Positions 17,955-26,313 of a stretch of 64,000 nucleotides of DNA are shown in pieces; positions within the stretch are counted from its first letter, which is position 1, and each line of letters opens with the position of its first letter. Location: NCBI RefSeq assembly GCF_029962605.1, contig NZ_CP124750.1:4836001-4900000 (forward strand). Reading direction: 5' to 3'. Made by a program: the position numbers and the translations under genes. The notes below the pieces were generated by a model. That model did not search any database. It saw only the letters and a program-made list of their open reading frames with translations, and was not told where the DNA came from. Source of the DNA: Serratia sarumanii (GTDB lineage Bacteria > Pseudomonadota > Gammaproteobacteria > Enterobacterales > Enterobacteriaceae).

Positions 17955-19448
17955 GATGCCCTGCTTGGTCAGGCCGCCGTGGCCGGAGATGTTGTTGGAG
18001 TAGACTTCCAGTTCGCAGCTGATGTCGTCACACTTCCTGGCGTGCAGCGTGCCGGCATCCACCTCGGCGCCCAGACCCGGAATATTGGCGACAAACTGGG
18101 TCGGGCCGTAGGCCACGCCCGTCGGATCCGGGATGCGGAACTCCGCCGGAATATCCTCGACGGTATAGAACATGCCCGGGCCGTTAATGGCTTTGCCCAG
18201 GTTGATCATCCCCCAACCGTAGAGCGCGTCGATGCCCGGCGCGCCCATGTCGGTAGCGGTGGTTTTCAGCACGTCGGCAATCTGCGCCGAACTCATGTAC
18301 GGGAAACGCTGCAGCAACACCGCCACCGCGCCGGTGACGTGCGGCGTCGCCATCGAGGTGCCGTTTTTATTGCCGTAGTCCGACACCAGGTTGGCCGGAT
18401 CGGAACCGTTGGCCACGGTGCTGTAGATTTTGCTGCCCGGCGACGAGACGCAGAAGCTGGCGGTATAGCCGCAACGGGAAGAGAAGCTGCTGATGGTGTA
18501 AGGCACGCTGTTGGCCGAAGCCGCATCCTGCGCCACGCTGGCGACCGACAGCCAGTTCGGCGCGATGTCCGGCACGAAGTAGGCCAGCCCGCTGATCACA
18601 TCCGGCTGGTTGTAGTTGCCGTCGTTACCGGCGGCGAACAGCACCAGAATATTTTTGCGCGCGGCGTCGATGGCGCCCTGATAGCCTGCGCCGGCCAGGC
18701 TGCCGAGCAGCGGTTTGACCTGATCGAATTGTTCCTGCGCATCCTTCAGCTCAAAGTGCAGCGCGTTAGGATCGCGGCCGCCGTCGGACAGAAAGTCGGG
18801 AATACTGACGCCCCAGCTGTTGTTGATCACCCGCACGCCGTTGTTGATCATCGCCTGCCAGCCGGCATTGGTGACGGCGCCGTCCAGGCCGAGGAATTCA
18901 CCATAGGCCGGGCCGTCGTTGTCGTTATCGACGCTGATCACCTGCGAATCGAAAGCCACGCCGTGCATGCCGACGCCGTCGCGGTTGGCGGCGCTGATGC
19001 CCGCAACGTGCACCCCATGATTGCTCAGCATGCCCTGTGAGCCGCTGTAGAAGTGGAAGGTGCCGTCGAAGTAAAAGCGGTCGCCGGCGTTAATGCCCGG
19101 CCGGTGCGGATCGGTGTAGGCGCGATAGCCTTCGGTGACGACGTTGATCAGTTTGCCGTCGCCGGCGAACTCGGGATGGCGGTTGACCGGGGTATCGAAA
19201 ATACCCACCTTCTGCCCTTTGCCGGTATAGCCGGCGGCGTAGGCCTCATCGGCGTGGATCGCCCCCAGCCCCCAGTTGGCGTTGAATTCGGCGTTGCGCC
19301 AGCTGGCCGGATCGCCGGCTTGGCCGTTCACCTCGTGCGGCGCCGCCTGTGCATACCCCGCCAGCGCCATGCAGCAGACCAGCGCGTTCAGCCGCCACGG
19401 CGAGCGGCGAGCATTTCCTTTGCTATCAAAACCCATTGTTGTTGTCAT
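16344..19448 (-). CDS. subtilisin-type autotransporter serine protease, copy A
   Basis: Secreted or surface S8 protease with its own outer-membrane translocator, 1034 residues. A signal peptide ends near residue 36 (GYAQAAP). The subtilase domain has catalytic D85 (VGIFDTP), H144 (NHGVHVAG, with Val where Thr is usual), oxyanion N275 (FAAGNDGN) and S365 (NGTSMATPH). A glycine-rich autotransporter linker (LTGNNTYSGPTLVNQG) follows, and the last ~270 residues form the beta-barrel ending in Phe (GFTWRF). It resembles S. marcescens SSP. The tandem arrangement and sizes recall the SSP homologues Ssp-h1 and Ssp-h2, an identification from memory and not checked. From about residue 499 onward it is almost identical to copy B. 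It has its own terminator, and copy B is terminated upstream, so the two are separate transcription units. Confidence 0.9.
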   Translation of the reverse strand: MTTTMGFDSKGNARRSPWRLNALVCCMALAGYAQAAPHEVNGQAGDPASWRNAEFNANWGLGAIHADEAYAAGYTGKGQKVGIFDTPVNRHPEFAGDGKLINVVTEGYRAYTDPHRPGINAGDRFYFDGTFHFYSGSQGMLSNHGVHVAGISAANRDGVGMHGVAFDSQVISVDNDNDGPAYGEFLGLDGAVTNAGWQAMINNGVRVINNSWGVSIPDFLSDGGRDPNALHFELKDAQEQFDQVKPLLGSLAGAGYQGAIDAARKNILVLFAAGNDGNYNQPDVISGLAYFVPDIAPNWLSVASVAQDAASANSVPYTISSFSSRCGYTASFCVSSPGSKIYSTVANGSDPANLVSDYGNKNGTSMATPHVTGAVAVLLQRFPYMSSAQIADVLKTTATDMGAPGIDALYGWGMINLGKAINGPGMFYTVEDIPAEFRIPDPTGVAYGPTQFVANIPGLGAEVDAGTLHARKCDDISCELEVYSNNISGHGGLTKQGIGTLVLTGNNTYSGPTLVNQGRLAVNGSVTSTVSVQSGGIVGGSGTVGSLTARQGGTVAPGNSIGTLNVAGNVSFEPGSRYAVEVGPNGQSDRIQSSGSATIGGGEVAVTLENSPNLLTQSEVRSLLGQQYTILSAQQGVSGQFDAVAPNYLFLGTGLSYQPTGVTLSVGRNGTSFASVAQTPNERAVAAAADALAAGNPVYESLLGSGTAGEARQAFRQLSGQIHADIASALVNDSRYLREALNGRLRQAEGLASSSAIKADEGGAWAQLLGAWDHASGDANATGYQASTYGVLVGLDSAAADDWRLGVATGYTRTSLHGGYGSKADSDNYHLAAYGDKQFGALALRGGAGYTWHRIDTKRSVNYGMQSDRDTAKYSARTEQLFAEAGYSVQGEWLNLEPFVNLAYVNFENNGIAESGGAAALRGDKQHTDATVSTLGLRADTEWQVSAGTTVALRSELGWQHQYGGLERGTGLRFNGGNAPFVVDSVPVSRDGMVLKAGAEVAVNENATLSLGYGGLLSQNHQDNSVNAGFTWRF

Positions 19449-19519
19449 TTCCTTACCTTTTGCTTGTTATTGGCCGACGCCCCAGGTGCGCCGGGCTTTC
19501 ATTAGCAGGATGTGAAAAA

Positions 19520-19541
19520 GGAACCGTCCGCAGACGGTTCC
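19520..19541 (-). terminator. terminator of autotransporter copy B
   Basis: Perfect 9-bp stem GGAACCGTC/GACGGTTCC with loop CGCA. On the minus strand it is followed by TTTTTC. Confidence 0.85.
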
Positions 19542-19572
19542 GGTACAAGGATTGAATCGATGGTGTTTGTGC

Positions 19573-21183
19573 TTAGAAGCGCCAGGTGAAACCGGCGTTG
19601 ACGCTGTTGTCCTGGTGGTTCTGCGACAGCAGCCCGCCGTAGCCCAGCGACAGCGTGGCGTTCTCGTTCACCGCCACTTCCGCCCCCGCCTTCAGCACCA
19701 TGCCGTCGCGCGAGACCGGCACGCTGTCCACCACGAACGGCGCGTTGCCGCCGTTGAACCGCAGCCCGGTACCTCGTTCCAGCCCGCCGTACTGGTGTTG
19801 CCACCCCAGCTCACTGCGCAGCGCCACCGTCGTGCCCGGGCTCACCTGCCATTCGGTGTCCGCACGCAGGCCCAGCGTCGACACCGTCGCGTCCGTGTGC
19901 TGCTTGTCGCCGCGCAATGCCGCCGCGCCGCCGCTTTCCGCGATGCCGTTGTTCTCGAAGTTCACGTACGCCAGGTTCACGAACGGCTCCAGGTTCAGCC
20001 ACTCACCCTGCACGCTGTAGCCCGCTTCCGCGAACAGCTGCTCGGTGCGCGCACTGTACTTCGCCGTGTCGCGGTCCGACTGCATCCCGTAGTTCACCGA
20101 CCGCTTGGTGTCGATGCGGTGCCAGGTGTAGCCCGCCCCGCCGCGCAGCGCCAGCGCCCCGAACTGCTTGTCGCCGTACGCCGCTAGGTGGTAATTGTCG
20201 CTGTCCGCCTTCGACCCGTACCCGCCGTGCAGCGAGGTGCGGGTGTAGCCGGTCGCCACCCCCAGCCGCCAGTCGTCCGCCGCCGCCGAGTCCAGCCCCA
20301 CCAGCACCCCGTAGGTCGAGGCCTGATAGCCGGTAGCATTGGCGTCGCCCGACGCGTGGTCCCACGCCCCCAGCAGCTGCGCCCAGGCACCGCCCTCATC
20401 CGCCTTGATGGCCGACGAGCTCGCCAGCCCTTCCGCCTGACGCAGACGCCCGTTCAGCGCCTCACGCAGGTAGCGGCTGTCGTTCACCAGCGCCGAGGCG
20501 ATGTCCGCATGGATTTGCCCCGACAGCTGACGGAACGCCTGCCGCGCTTCGCCCGCCGTGCCGCTGCCGAGCAGGCTCTCGTACACCGGGTTGCCCGCCG
20601 CCAGCGCATCCGCCGCCGCCGCCACCGCTCGCTCGTTCGCCGTCTGCGCCACGCTGGCGAAGCTGGTGCCGTTGCGCCCGACGCTCAGCGTCACCCCGGT
20701 CGGCTGGTAGCTCAGCCCGGTACCGAGGAACAGGTAGTTCGGCGCCACCGCGTCAAACTGCCCGCTCACCCCCTGCTGCGCGCTCAGGATGGTGTACTGC
20801 TGGCCCAGCAGGCTGCGCACCTCGCTTTGCGTCAGCAGGTTGGGGCTGTTCTCCAGCGTCACCGCCACCTCGCCGCCGCCGATCGTCGCCGATCCGCTGC
20901 TCTGGATCCGATCGCTCTGGCCGTTCGGCCCCACTTCCACCGCGTAGCGCGAACCCGGCTCGAAGCTGACGTTACCCGCCACGTTCAAAGTGCCGATCGA
21001 GTTGCCCGGCGCCACGGTGCCGCCCTGACGGGCGGTCAGCGAACCGACCGTACCGCTGCCGCCGACGATGCCGCCGCTCTGCACGCTGACGGCCGAAGTG
21101 ACCGAGCCGTTGACTGCCAACCGCCCCTGATTGACCAGCGTCGGGCCGGAATAGGTGTTGTTACCCGTCAGCACCAGCGTGCC
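19573..21183 (-). repeat. near-identical 1.6-kb segment, copy B
   Basis: Partner of 16344-17954. It covers the linker and the whole beta-barrel of the second autotransporter and stops at the linker/protease boundary. Confidence 0.9.
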
Positions 21184-22683
21184 CATCCCTTCTTTGGTCA
21201 GGCCGCCGTGGCCGGAGATGTCGTTACTCCAGAAGTCCAGGCCGCACAGCACATCGCTGCAGACGCGCTCGGTCGGTTTGCCCTTGTCCAGCACCGCGCC
21301 GACGCCCGGCAGATCCACCACGAACTGGGTCGGGCCGTAGGCCACGCCCGTCGGATCCGGGATGCGGAATTCTTCGGGAATATCCTCGACGGTCGCCAAC
21401 ATGCCAGGGCCGTTGATGGCTTTGCCCAGGTTGATCATCCCCCAGCCGTAGAGCGCGTCGATGCCCGGCGCCCCCATGTCGGTGGCGGTGGTTTTCAGCA
21501 CTTCCGCCACCTGCGCGCCATTCAGATACGGGAAACGCTCCATCAGCACCGCGACGCTGCCGGCCACGTGCGGCGCCGCCATCGAGGTGCCGCTGTATTT
21601 GGCGTAGCCGGTCGTCAGATTCTCCACGCTGGTGCCTTCAATCACCGAGCTGTATACCCGGGTGCCCGGCGCCGAAACGCAGAAGCTGGCGGTGTAGCCG
21701 CAGCGGGAAGAGAAGGTGCTGATGCTGTAGTCGCCGCTATTAGAGGGATCCTGCAAGCTGGCGACCGACAGCCAGTTCGGTGCAATCTCCGGCACGAAAT
21801 AGGCCAGGCCGGCCATGGCATCGGGGTTATTCAGATTGCCGTCGTTACCGGCGGCGAAGATGGTGACCACGCCGCTGCGCGCCGCGTCGATCGCGCCCTG
21901 ATAGGCGCCGCCGGGCTTGGTGCCGAGGATCTGTTTGATCTGATCGAACTGCTTTTGCGCATCGTTCACCGTGAAGTGTGGATAAGCCGGGTCATAACCC
22001 CCCTCCTCAAACTTTTCGGTAATGCCGATGCCCCAGCTGTTGTTGATGATGCGCGCGCCGCTGGCCACCAGCGCATCCCAGCCGGCCTGGTACACCGCGC
22101 CGTCGTTGCCGAGGATGATGCCGTCCTCCGGGCCGGGATCGCCGTTTTCGGCGCTGATGATCTGCGCGTTGAACGCCACGCCGTGCATGGCGCCGCCGTC
22201 GCGGCTGCCGGCGGCGATGCCGCCCACGTGGGTACCGTGCGAACCGAGCGTGCCATCGGAGTCCACGCTCGGCGTACCGTCATAGCGGAAAGTGTCGCCT
22301 TTTTTCACCGGGATATAGGGATCGGTGTATTCGCGGATGCCTTCGGTGACCAAATTGATCACCTTATTCTCACCGGCAAATTCGGGATGCTTGGCGTAGA
22401 CCGGCTGATCGAAAATGCCAAGTTTGATGCCTTTTCCGGTATAACCAGCGGCGTAGGCCTGGTCGGCGTGGATCGCCCCCAGCCCCCATTCCGCGTTGAA
22501 CTCACTGCTGCGCCAGCTGGCCGGATCGCCCGCTTTGCCGTTCTCTATATAGCTGGCAGCCTGCGCCCCGCCGATCGCCGTCAGGCAGATCAGCATCGCG
22601 CTCCATTGTGCGCGATGAACTCCGATTTCAGGCCAGCCGAAGGCCGCCCGAGCGGATTTGACTCCTCTAAGTTTCTTCTCCAT
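19573..22683 (-). CDS. subtilisin-type autotransporter serine protease, copy B
   Basis: Second S8 autotransporter, 1036 residues, with an extended signal region of about 43 residues (basic start, then WSAMLICLTAIGGAQAA). Catalytic D92 (LGIFDQP), H149 (SHGTHVGG), oxyanion N280 (FAAGNDGN) and S367 (SGTSMAAPH) are all present. A CGYTASFC cysteine pair in the protease domain and a second pair nearer the linker suggest disulfides. The linker and C-terminal beta-barrel end in GFTWRF. The protease halves of A and B are clearly homologous but diverged, while from the LTGNNTYSG linker onward only about three residues differ. The start was taken as the first ATG, giving a usual extended signal peptide. 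Confidence 0.9.
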   Translation of the reverse strand: MEKKLRGVKSARAAFGWPEIGVHRAQWSAMLICLTAIGGAQAASYIENGKAGDPASWRSSEFNAEWGLGAIHADQAYAAGYTGKGIKLGIFDQPVYAKHPEFAGENKVINLVTEGIREYTDPYIPVKKGDTFRYDGTPSVDSDGTLGSHGTHVGGIAAGSRDGGAMHGVAFNAQIISAENGDPGPEDGIILGNDGAVYQAGWDALVASGARIINNSWGIGITEKFEEGGYDPAYPHFTVNDAQKQFDQIKQILGTKPGGAYQGAIDAARSGVVTIFAAGNDGNLNNPDAMAGLAYFVPEIAPNWLSVASLQDPSNSGDYSISTFSSRCGYTASFCVSAPGTRVYSSVIEGTSVENLTTGYAKYSGTSMAAPHVAGSVAVLMERFPYLNGAQVAEVLKTTATDMGAPGIDALYGWGMINLGKAINGPGMLATVEDIPEEFRIPDPTGVAYGPTQFVVDLPGVGAVLDKGKPTERVCSDVLCGLDFWSNDISGHGGLTKEGMGTLVLTGNNTYSGPTLVNQGRLAVNGSVTSAVSVQSGGIVGGSGTVGSLTARQGGTVAPGNSIGTLNVAGNVSFEPGSRYAVEVGPNGQSDRIQSSGSATIGGGEVAVTLENSPNLLTQSEVRSLLGQQYTILSAQQGVSGQFDAVAPNYLFLGTGLSYQPTGVTLSVGRNGTSFASVAQTANERAVAAAADALAAGNPVYESLLGSGTAGEARQAFRQLSGQIHADIASALVNDSRYLREALNGRLRQAEGLASSSAIKADEGGAWAQLLGAWDHASGDANATGYQASTYGVLVGLDSAAADDWRLGVATGYTRTSLHGGYGSKADSDNYHLAAYGDKQFGALALRGGAGYTWHRIDTKRSVNYGMQSDRDTAKYSARTEQLFAEAGYSVQGEWLNLEPFVNLAYVNFENNGIAESGGAAALRGDKQHTDATVSTLGLRADTEWQVSPGTTVALRSELGWQHQYGGLERGTGLRFNGGNAPFVVDSVPVSRDGMVLKAGAEVAVNENATLSLGYGGLLSQNHQDNSVNAGFTWRF

Positions 22684-23074
22684 CCCAGATACCGTCCGTT
22701 GTTGTTTGCAAATGTTTTATAAGATTTTTTGTGTAACAGTTTGGTAACACCAAATAAATAAAGCACAACAATCTCAAGTGCGCTTAATGTGTCACTCGGC
22801 AGTTCGGCGGGAGGAGAGAAAGTTTCAGGGGTGAATCAGGCCAGCGACGATAAGAAATGACAATGACGCTTGGCGGTATCGGAGCGGCGATAGCACGTGA
22901 GGGAATAAATATTAATTAACTGATAAATAAAAATATAATTCAGGGGTAAATGAAGGGTGTGGCCGCCTGAAAAGTGCTTAACAGGCGTCTTTTATCACTT
23001 TAAATTATAAATTTTGCCAATATTCACTCAGTGAATTATGCTGGTTTTTCAGTCAGGCATCGGCAAAAATTGGA
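22684..23074. other. 391-bp intergenic region upstream of autotransporter B
   Basis: AT-rich and without a convincing gene. Near copy B it contains a minus-strand TTATAAAA (-10-like). Just upstream of that is a palindrome TTTGGT-AAC-ACCAAA (22740-22754), 57-71 bp before the start codon, placed like a regulatory site. The rest, up to the end of the TetR gene, shows nothing recognisable. Confidence 0.5.
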
Positions 23075-23713
23075 TTATCCTGCTGATGTTTTTTTGCGGT
23101 TCGTCGCGTCCTCTTCCGCCTGACGAAGGATGGCTTTGGCCATCCATTGCGTGACGTCCTGAATGCTCTCAAGCTCCAGCCCCCAGATATCTTTCAGCAC
23201 CAGGAACACCTCCGAGCCGTAAATCAGCGAGAAAGCATGAATCACTCTCTGCAGAGAGTCCGGCGGCAGTTTGCCCTGCAGCGGTTCTACCGCCAGCGCC
23301 AACAGACGCTTGCGGTTGCCGCGCACGAATTTTTCGCCCGGCGTCGCGTGCGCCCACTGCTGCAAAGAGAGCTGCAACGCCGCGCGCAACGCCCCCTCGT
23401 GCCGTTCCATCTGAGGATAGGCGAAGGTCAGCAACTGCTGGATGCGCTTCAGGGCATCATCGTCTTGCGGGCGCCATTCCAGAATAGGCCCCAGGCTTTC
23501 CGCCACCACGGCGCTAATCAGCGCACTCTGGGTCGGAAAGTAGCGGTAGGCGGTCGCACGCGATACCTGCGCATACGCCGCCAGTTCGGTGATCGAAGGA
23601 AACGCGCCTTCGTCATACAGCGCCATCGCGCTGGCCAGCAACAAACGGTAGGTTTTTGCCCGGGTGGACGTCAGTGAAGGATCGAACGGGGTGGGAAAAG
23701 CATTTATCGGCAC
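23075..23713 (-). CDS. TetR-family transcriptional regulator
   Basis: A 212-residue repressor-type protein. The N-terminal HTH is about residues 20-65 (RLLLASAMALYDEGAFPSI, then TELAAYAQVSRATAYRYFPT). An all-helical ligand-binding domain follows. It is divergent from the Tm-1-like gene across 263 bp holding two near-identical 24-bp palindromes, so it most likely represses both that gene and itself. Ligand unknown. Confidence 0.88.
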   Translation of the reverse strand: MPINAFPTPFDPSLTSTRAKTYRLLLASAMALYDEGAFPSITELAAYAQVSRATAYRYFPTQSALISAVVAESLGPILEWRPQDDDALKRIQQLLTFAYPQMERHEGALRAALQLSLQQWAHATPGEKFVRGNRKRLLALAVEPLQGKLPPDSLQRVIHAFSLIYGSEVFLVLKDIWGLELESIQDVTQWMAKAILRQAEEDATNRKKTSAG

Positions 23714-23805
23714 TTAAACCTCATACATCTGTACATGCTTGCGCGGCTGGAGATACGCCACTGCCGACAGGTTGACGACAAAGGCTCGGCCGCGCAAAAA
23801 GCTCA

Positions 23806-23829
23806 AAAATGAGACAGAAGTCCCATTTT
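23806..23829. promoter_or_regulatory. TetR operator candidate 1
   Basis: AAAATGAGAC-N4-GTCCCATTTT, a 10-bp-arm palindrome with one mismatch. It shares its sequence with the second site 43 bp away and is the one nearer the TetR gene. Confidence 0.65.
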
Positions 23830-23846
23830 GCACTGAGCTGCCCTTG

Positions 23847-23873
23847 CAAAAATGATACTGCCGTCTCATTATA
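23847..23873. promoter_or_regulatory. TetR operator candidate 2 over a promoter
   Basis: AATGATAC (23851-23858) and GTCTCATT (23863-23870) form a palindrome with a 4-base spacer and one mismatch, matching operator 1. It fills the 17-bp spacer between TTGCAA (23844-23849, -35-like) and CATTAT (23867-23872, -10-like). Binding there would block transcription of the Tm-1-like gene. Confidence 0.65.
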
Positions 23874-23976
23874 TAAATACATTAATCAATTTAATTTAAA
23901 TGCCAACACCAGGGCACCTAAAAAAATATAATGCATTAATTTTTAAAATAAAAATTAGAAGCACCTCGGAAAACCC

Positions 23977-25194
23977 ATGAAAGATACTTCAAATTTTGTC
24001 TATATTGCTACCACAGCAGATACGAAAGGACAAGAGTTGGAGTATGTGCGGCGGCTGATTGCCAGCCTGGATTTACCCACGCGAACCGTCGATCTCTCCA
24101 CCCGTAGCTTGCCGTTTGACTCCCCGGCCGATATCGGCCCAGAAGAGGTCGCTCGCCACCATCCGGCGGGCGCCGGCGCGGTCTTCTGCGCCAGCCGCGG
24201 CCAGGCGATCGCCGCCATGGCGACCGCTTTCGAACGCTTTATCCTGACGCGCCGCGATATCGCCGCCCTGCTTGGCCTGGGCGGCTCCGGCGGCACCGCC
24301 ATCATCACGCCGGCCATGCAGCAACTGCCGATCGGTCTGCCGAAAGTGATGGTCTCGAGCATGGCGGCGGGTGACGTTTCCGCCTATGTCGGCGCCAGCG
24401 ATATCAGCATGCTGTATTCGGTCACCGATCTCGCCGGCCTGAATCGCATCTCGCGACGGGTGCTGGGCAACGCGGCGCGCCAGATAGCCGGCGCAGTCCG
24501 CTTCGCCGCCGTCGACTCTCACGACGACAAGCCGGCGATCGGCCTGACAATGTTTGGCGTCACCACGCCCTGCGTTCAGGCGTTGATTGCCGAGTTGGGA
24601 TCGCTATGGGATTGTCTGACGTTTCATGCGACCGGCAGCGGCGGCAGAGCGTTGGAAAAACTGATCGATAGCCGCCAACTGCACGGCGCCATCGATTTGA
24701 CCACCACCGAAGTTGCCGATCACCTGTTTGGCGGCGTGCTGCCCTGCAATACCGATCGTTTCGGTGCCATCGCGCGTACCGGCATCCCGTGCGTGCTCTC
24801 CTGCGGCGCGATCGACATGATCAACTTCGGCGCGCCGAACACGGTGCCGGCTCGCTATGCCAACCGTCTGCGCCACCCTCACAACCCGCAAGTGACGCTG
24901 GTGCGCACCAGCGCGCGGGAGAATGCGTTAATGGGGCGTTGGATGGGCGAAAAAATCAACGCCTGCGCGGGCGAAGTGCGTTTCGTTATCCCGGCGGGCG
25001 GCGTATCGGCTCTGGACGCGCCCGGGCAACCGTTCTGGGATCCGGCGGCGCTGGCCGCCTTTACGCAAGCGCTGGAAGAAACGGTGCGCGCCACCGACAA
25101 ACGCCGGTTGATAAAAACGCCTTATCATATTAACGACCCGCGCTTTGCTCAGGCCGTTGCCGAGCAGTTCCGGCACATGGTCGGCGGAGAATGA
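23977..25194 (+). CDS. Tm-1-like ATP-binding / UPF0261 family protein
   Basis: A 405-residue cytoplasmic protein of the UPF0261 family, related to the ATP-binding N-terminal domain of the tomato virus-resistance protein Tm-1. Visible landmarks are the N-terminal [19 protein letters not shown] (residues 9-27), a glycine-rich [18 protein letters not shown] (about 99-116), the [21 protein letters not shown] stretch, and a C-terminal [20 protein letters not shown]. In other genomes such genes often sit beside a phosphoenolpyruvate-hydrolase-like TIM-barrel gene; that partner is absent here. It is controlled, by inference, by the divergent TetR. A bidirectional terminator follows at 25241-25265. 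Biochemical role in bacteria is not established. Confidence 0.85.
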   Translation: MKDTSNFVYIATTADTKGQELEYVRRLIASLDLPTRTVDLSTRSLPFDSPADIGPEEVARHHPAGAGAVFCASRGQAIAAMATAFERFILTRRDIAALLGLGGSGGTAIITPAMQQLPIGLPKVMVSSMAAGDVSAYVGASDISMLYSVTDLAGLNRISRRVLGNAARQIAGAVRFAAVDSHDDKPAIGLTMFGVTTPCVQALIAELGSLWDCLTFHATGSGGRALEKLIDSRQLHGAIDLTTTEVADHLFGGVLPCNTDRFGAIARTGIPCVLSCGAIDMINFGAPNTVPARYANRLRHPHNPQVTLVRTSARENALMGRWMGEKINACAGEVRFVIPAGGVSALDAPGQPFWDPAALAAFTQALEETVRATDKRRLIKTPYHINDPRFAQAVAEQFRHMVGGE

Positions 25195-25240
25195 TTATCA
25201 CTCACTGCATAGCCTGCCAGTGATAACGCCAAATAGGAAA

Positions 25241-25265
25241 AGGGCCAGACAAATAGTCTGGCCCT
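25241..25265. terminator. bidirectional rho-independent terminator
   Basis: A perfect 10-bp stem AGGGCCAGAC/GTCTGGCCCT with loop AAATA lies between the Tm-1-like gene and convergent spy. TTTATT follows on plus and TTTTCC on minus. Confidence 0.85.
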
Positions 25266-25288
25266 TTATTATTCACCGCGAGCGGATA

Positions 25289-25777
25289 TTACTGATCGGA
25301 GGACATCTGCGCCTTCATTTTATTCATATGGTCCATCATCTTTTGCTCACGTTTCTGATAATTCTCATTGTATTGTTTTTTCTGCTCAGGGGTCAGCAGG
25401 TTATACATTTTATTTTCCGCTTTGGCGCGCTCCAGCATGCGTTCGGATTGCGCTTTACCGATCGCGTCAATTTGCGCCTTCGCCTTCGCTTCGTCAAAGC
25501 TGTCGGAAGCGACCAGATTGTGCAGCGCCTGGCGCTCCTCTTTCATGCCCGGCCCGCGCTTCTGGTGCGACTCTTTCATGATATCGCGCATCTGCTGGCG
25601 CTGCTGCTCGGTCAGGTTCAGCCCGGCGAACGGGCCGCCTTTGCCTTCACCCTTGTGATGCATCATTTTCATCGGCGCCGCATCCGCCGCCGGGGCAGTG
25701 GTGTCTGCAGCGAACGCCGCGGAAGCAGAACCCAGGGCCAGCGTGGAAGCAATAAATAAAGCCGTCAATTTACGCAT
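25289..25777 (-). CDS. spy: periplasmic chaperone Spy (CpxP/Spy family)
   Basis: ATP-independent periplasmic chaperone, 162 residues with a signal peptide ending near residue 23 (SASAAFAAD). The mature protein is a charged, helical, Met- and Lys-rich cradle with the two LTxxQ repeats of the family: LNLTEQQRQQMRDIM in the first half and LLTPEQKKQYNENY in the second. An ATG six bases upstream is too close to AAGGA; the ATG at 25777 has proper spacing. Spy in E. coli is induced by envelope stress through Cpx and Bae. A weak CpxR-like pair (GTAAA, five bases, TAAAA at 25886-25900) lies about 110 bp upstream. Confidence 0.9.
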   Translation of the reverse strand: MRKLTALFIASTLALGSASAAFAADTTAPAADAAPMKMMHHKGEGKGGPFAGLNLTEQQRQQMRDIMKESHQKRGPGMKEERQALHNLVASDSFDEAKAKAQIDAIGKAQSERMLERAKAENKMYNLLTPEQKKQYNENYQKREQKMMDHMNKMKAQMSSDQ

Positions 25778-25783
25778 AATCAT

Positions 25784-26313
25784 TTCCTTAAAAGTTTTTC
25801 TTCATCAGGAGCGCTGTACGTTAACAGGCTCATTCGTCGTCGGAGATAATAATAGGCTGATAAATTTCAAGTAATGCGAGGGTGTGTAAACTTTTTAAAA
25901 CCCGTCTCGGATTTATTCACCAATTATGAGAAAACTATGAAGATGGCGTTTATTTGATGGAAATTTTAATTTTCCGGCAACAATCCCCTCGGTGGAGTGA
26001 TTTTTCCGCTTTCCCCTTACCGTTATAATTTACTCGCCTGCACGGCAACCTTGCATCAACCGTTTTCCGATAACGGGGGGAAGTCAGTACCAGCATCACA
26101 GGATCCGATGTTCTCCTACACTTTAAGACAACCGGCCGCCGGGCGACGTTTAAACCGCAAAACTAATCATTGCTTATATAATAGTTCCCATCACCCGCTC
26201 CGCCTGTGAAAACCTGTTATATGATGCACAGATGCGTACGGCGATCGCTTTCGGGCCAACAGGCTGCCCGGAGCTGTGCTGACCGGCCGCCCGTGCTCTT
26301 TTGAGGAATCATC
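25784..26313. other. 530-bp intergenic region between spy and rpfR
   Basis: Divergent promoter region with no convincing gene. It is AT-rich on the spy side, with a CpxR-like half-site pair at 25886-25900. On the rpfR side there is a TATAAT at 26177-26182, and the rpfR start is preceded by GAGGAAT. Short open frames here lack coding character. Confidence 0.6.

Noticed and set aside
16386-19040. An 884-codon antisense frame over autotransporter A (and a similar 844-codon one at 20188-22722)
   Set aside because: Both are antisense shadows of high-GC coding sequence; low-complexity composition and present only because the sense gene lacks certain codons.
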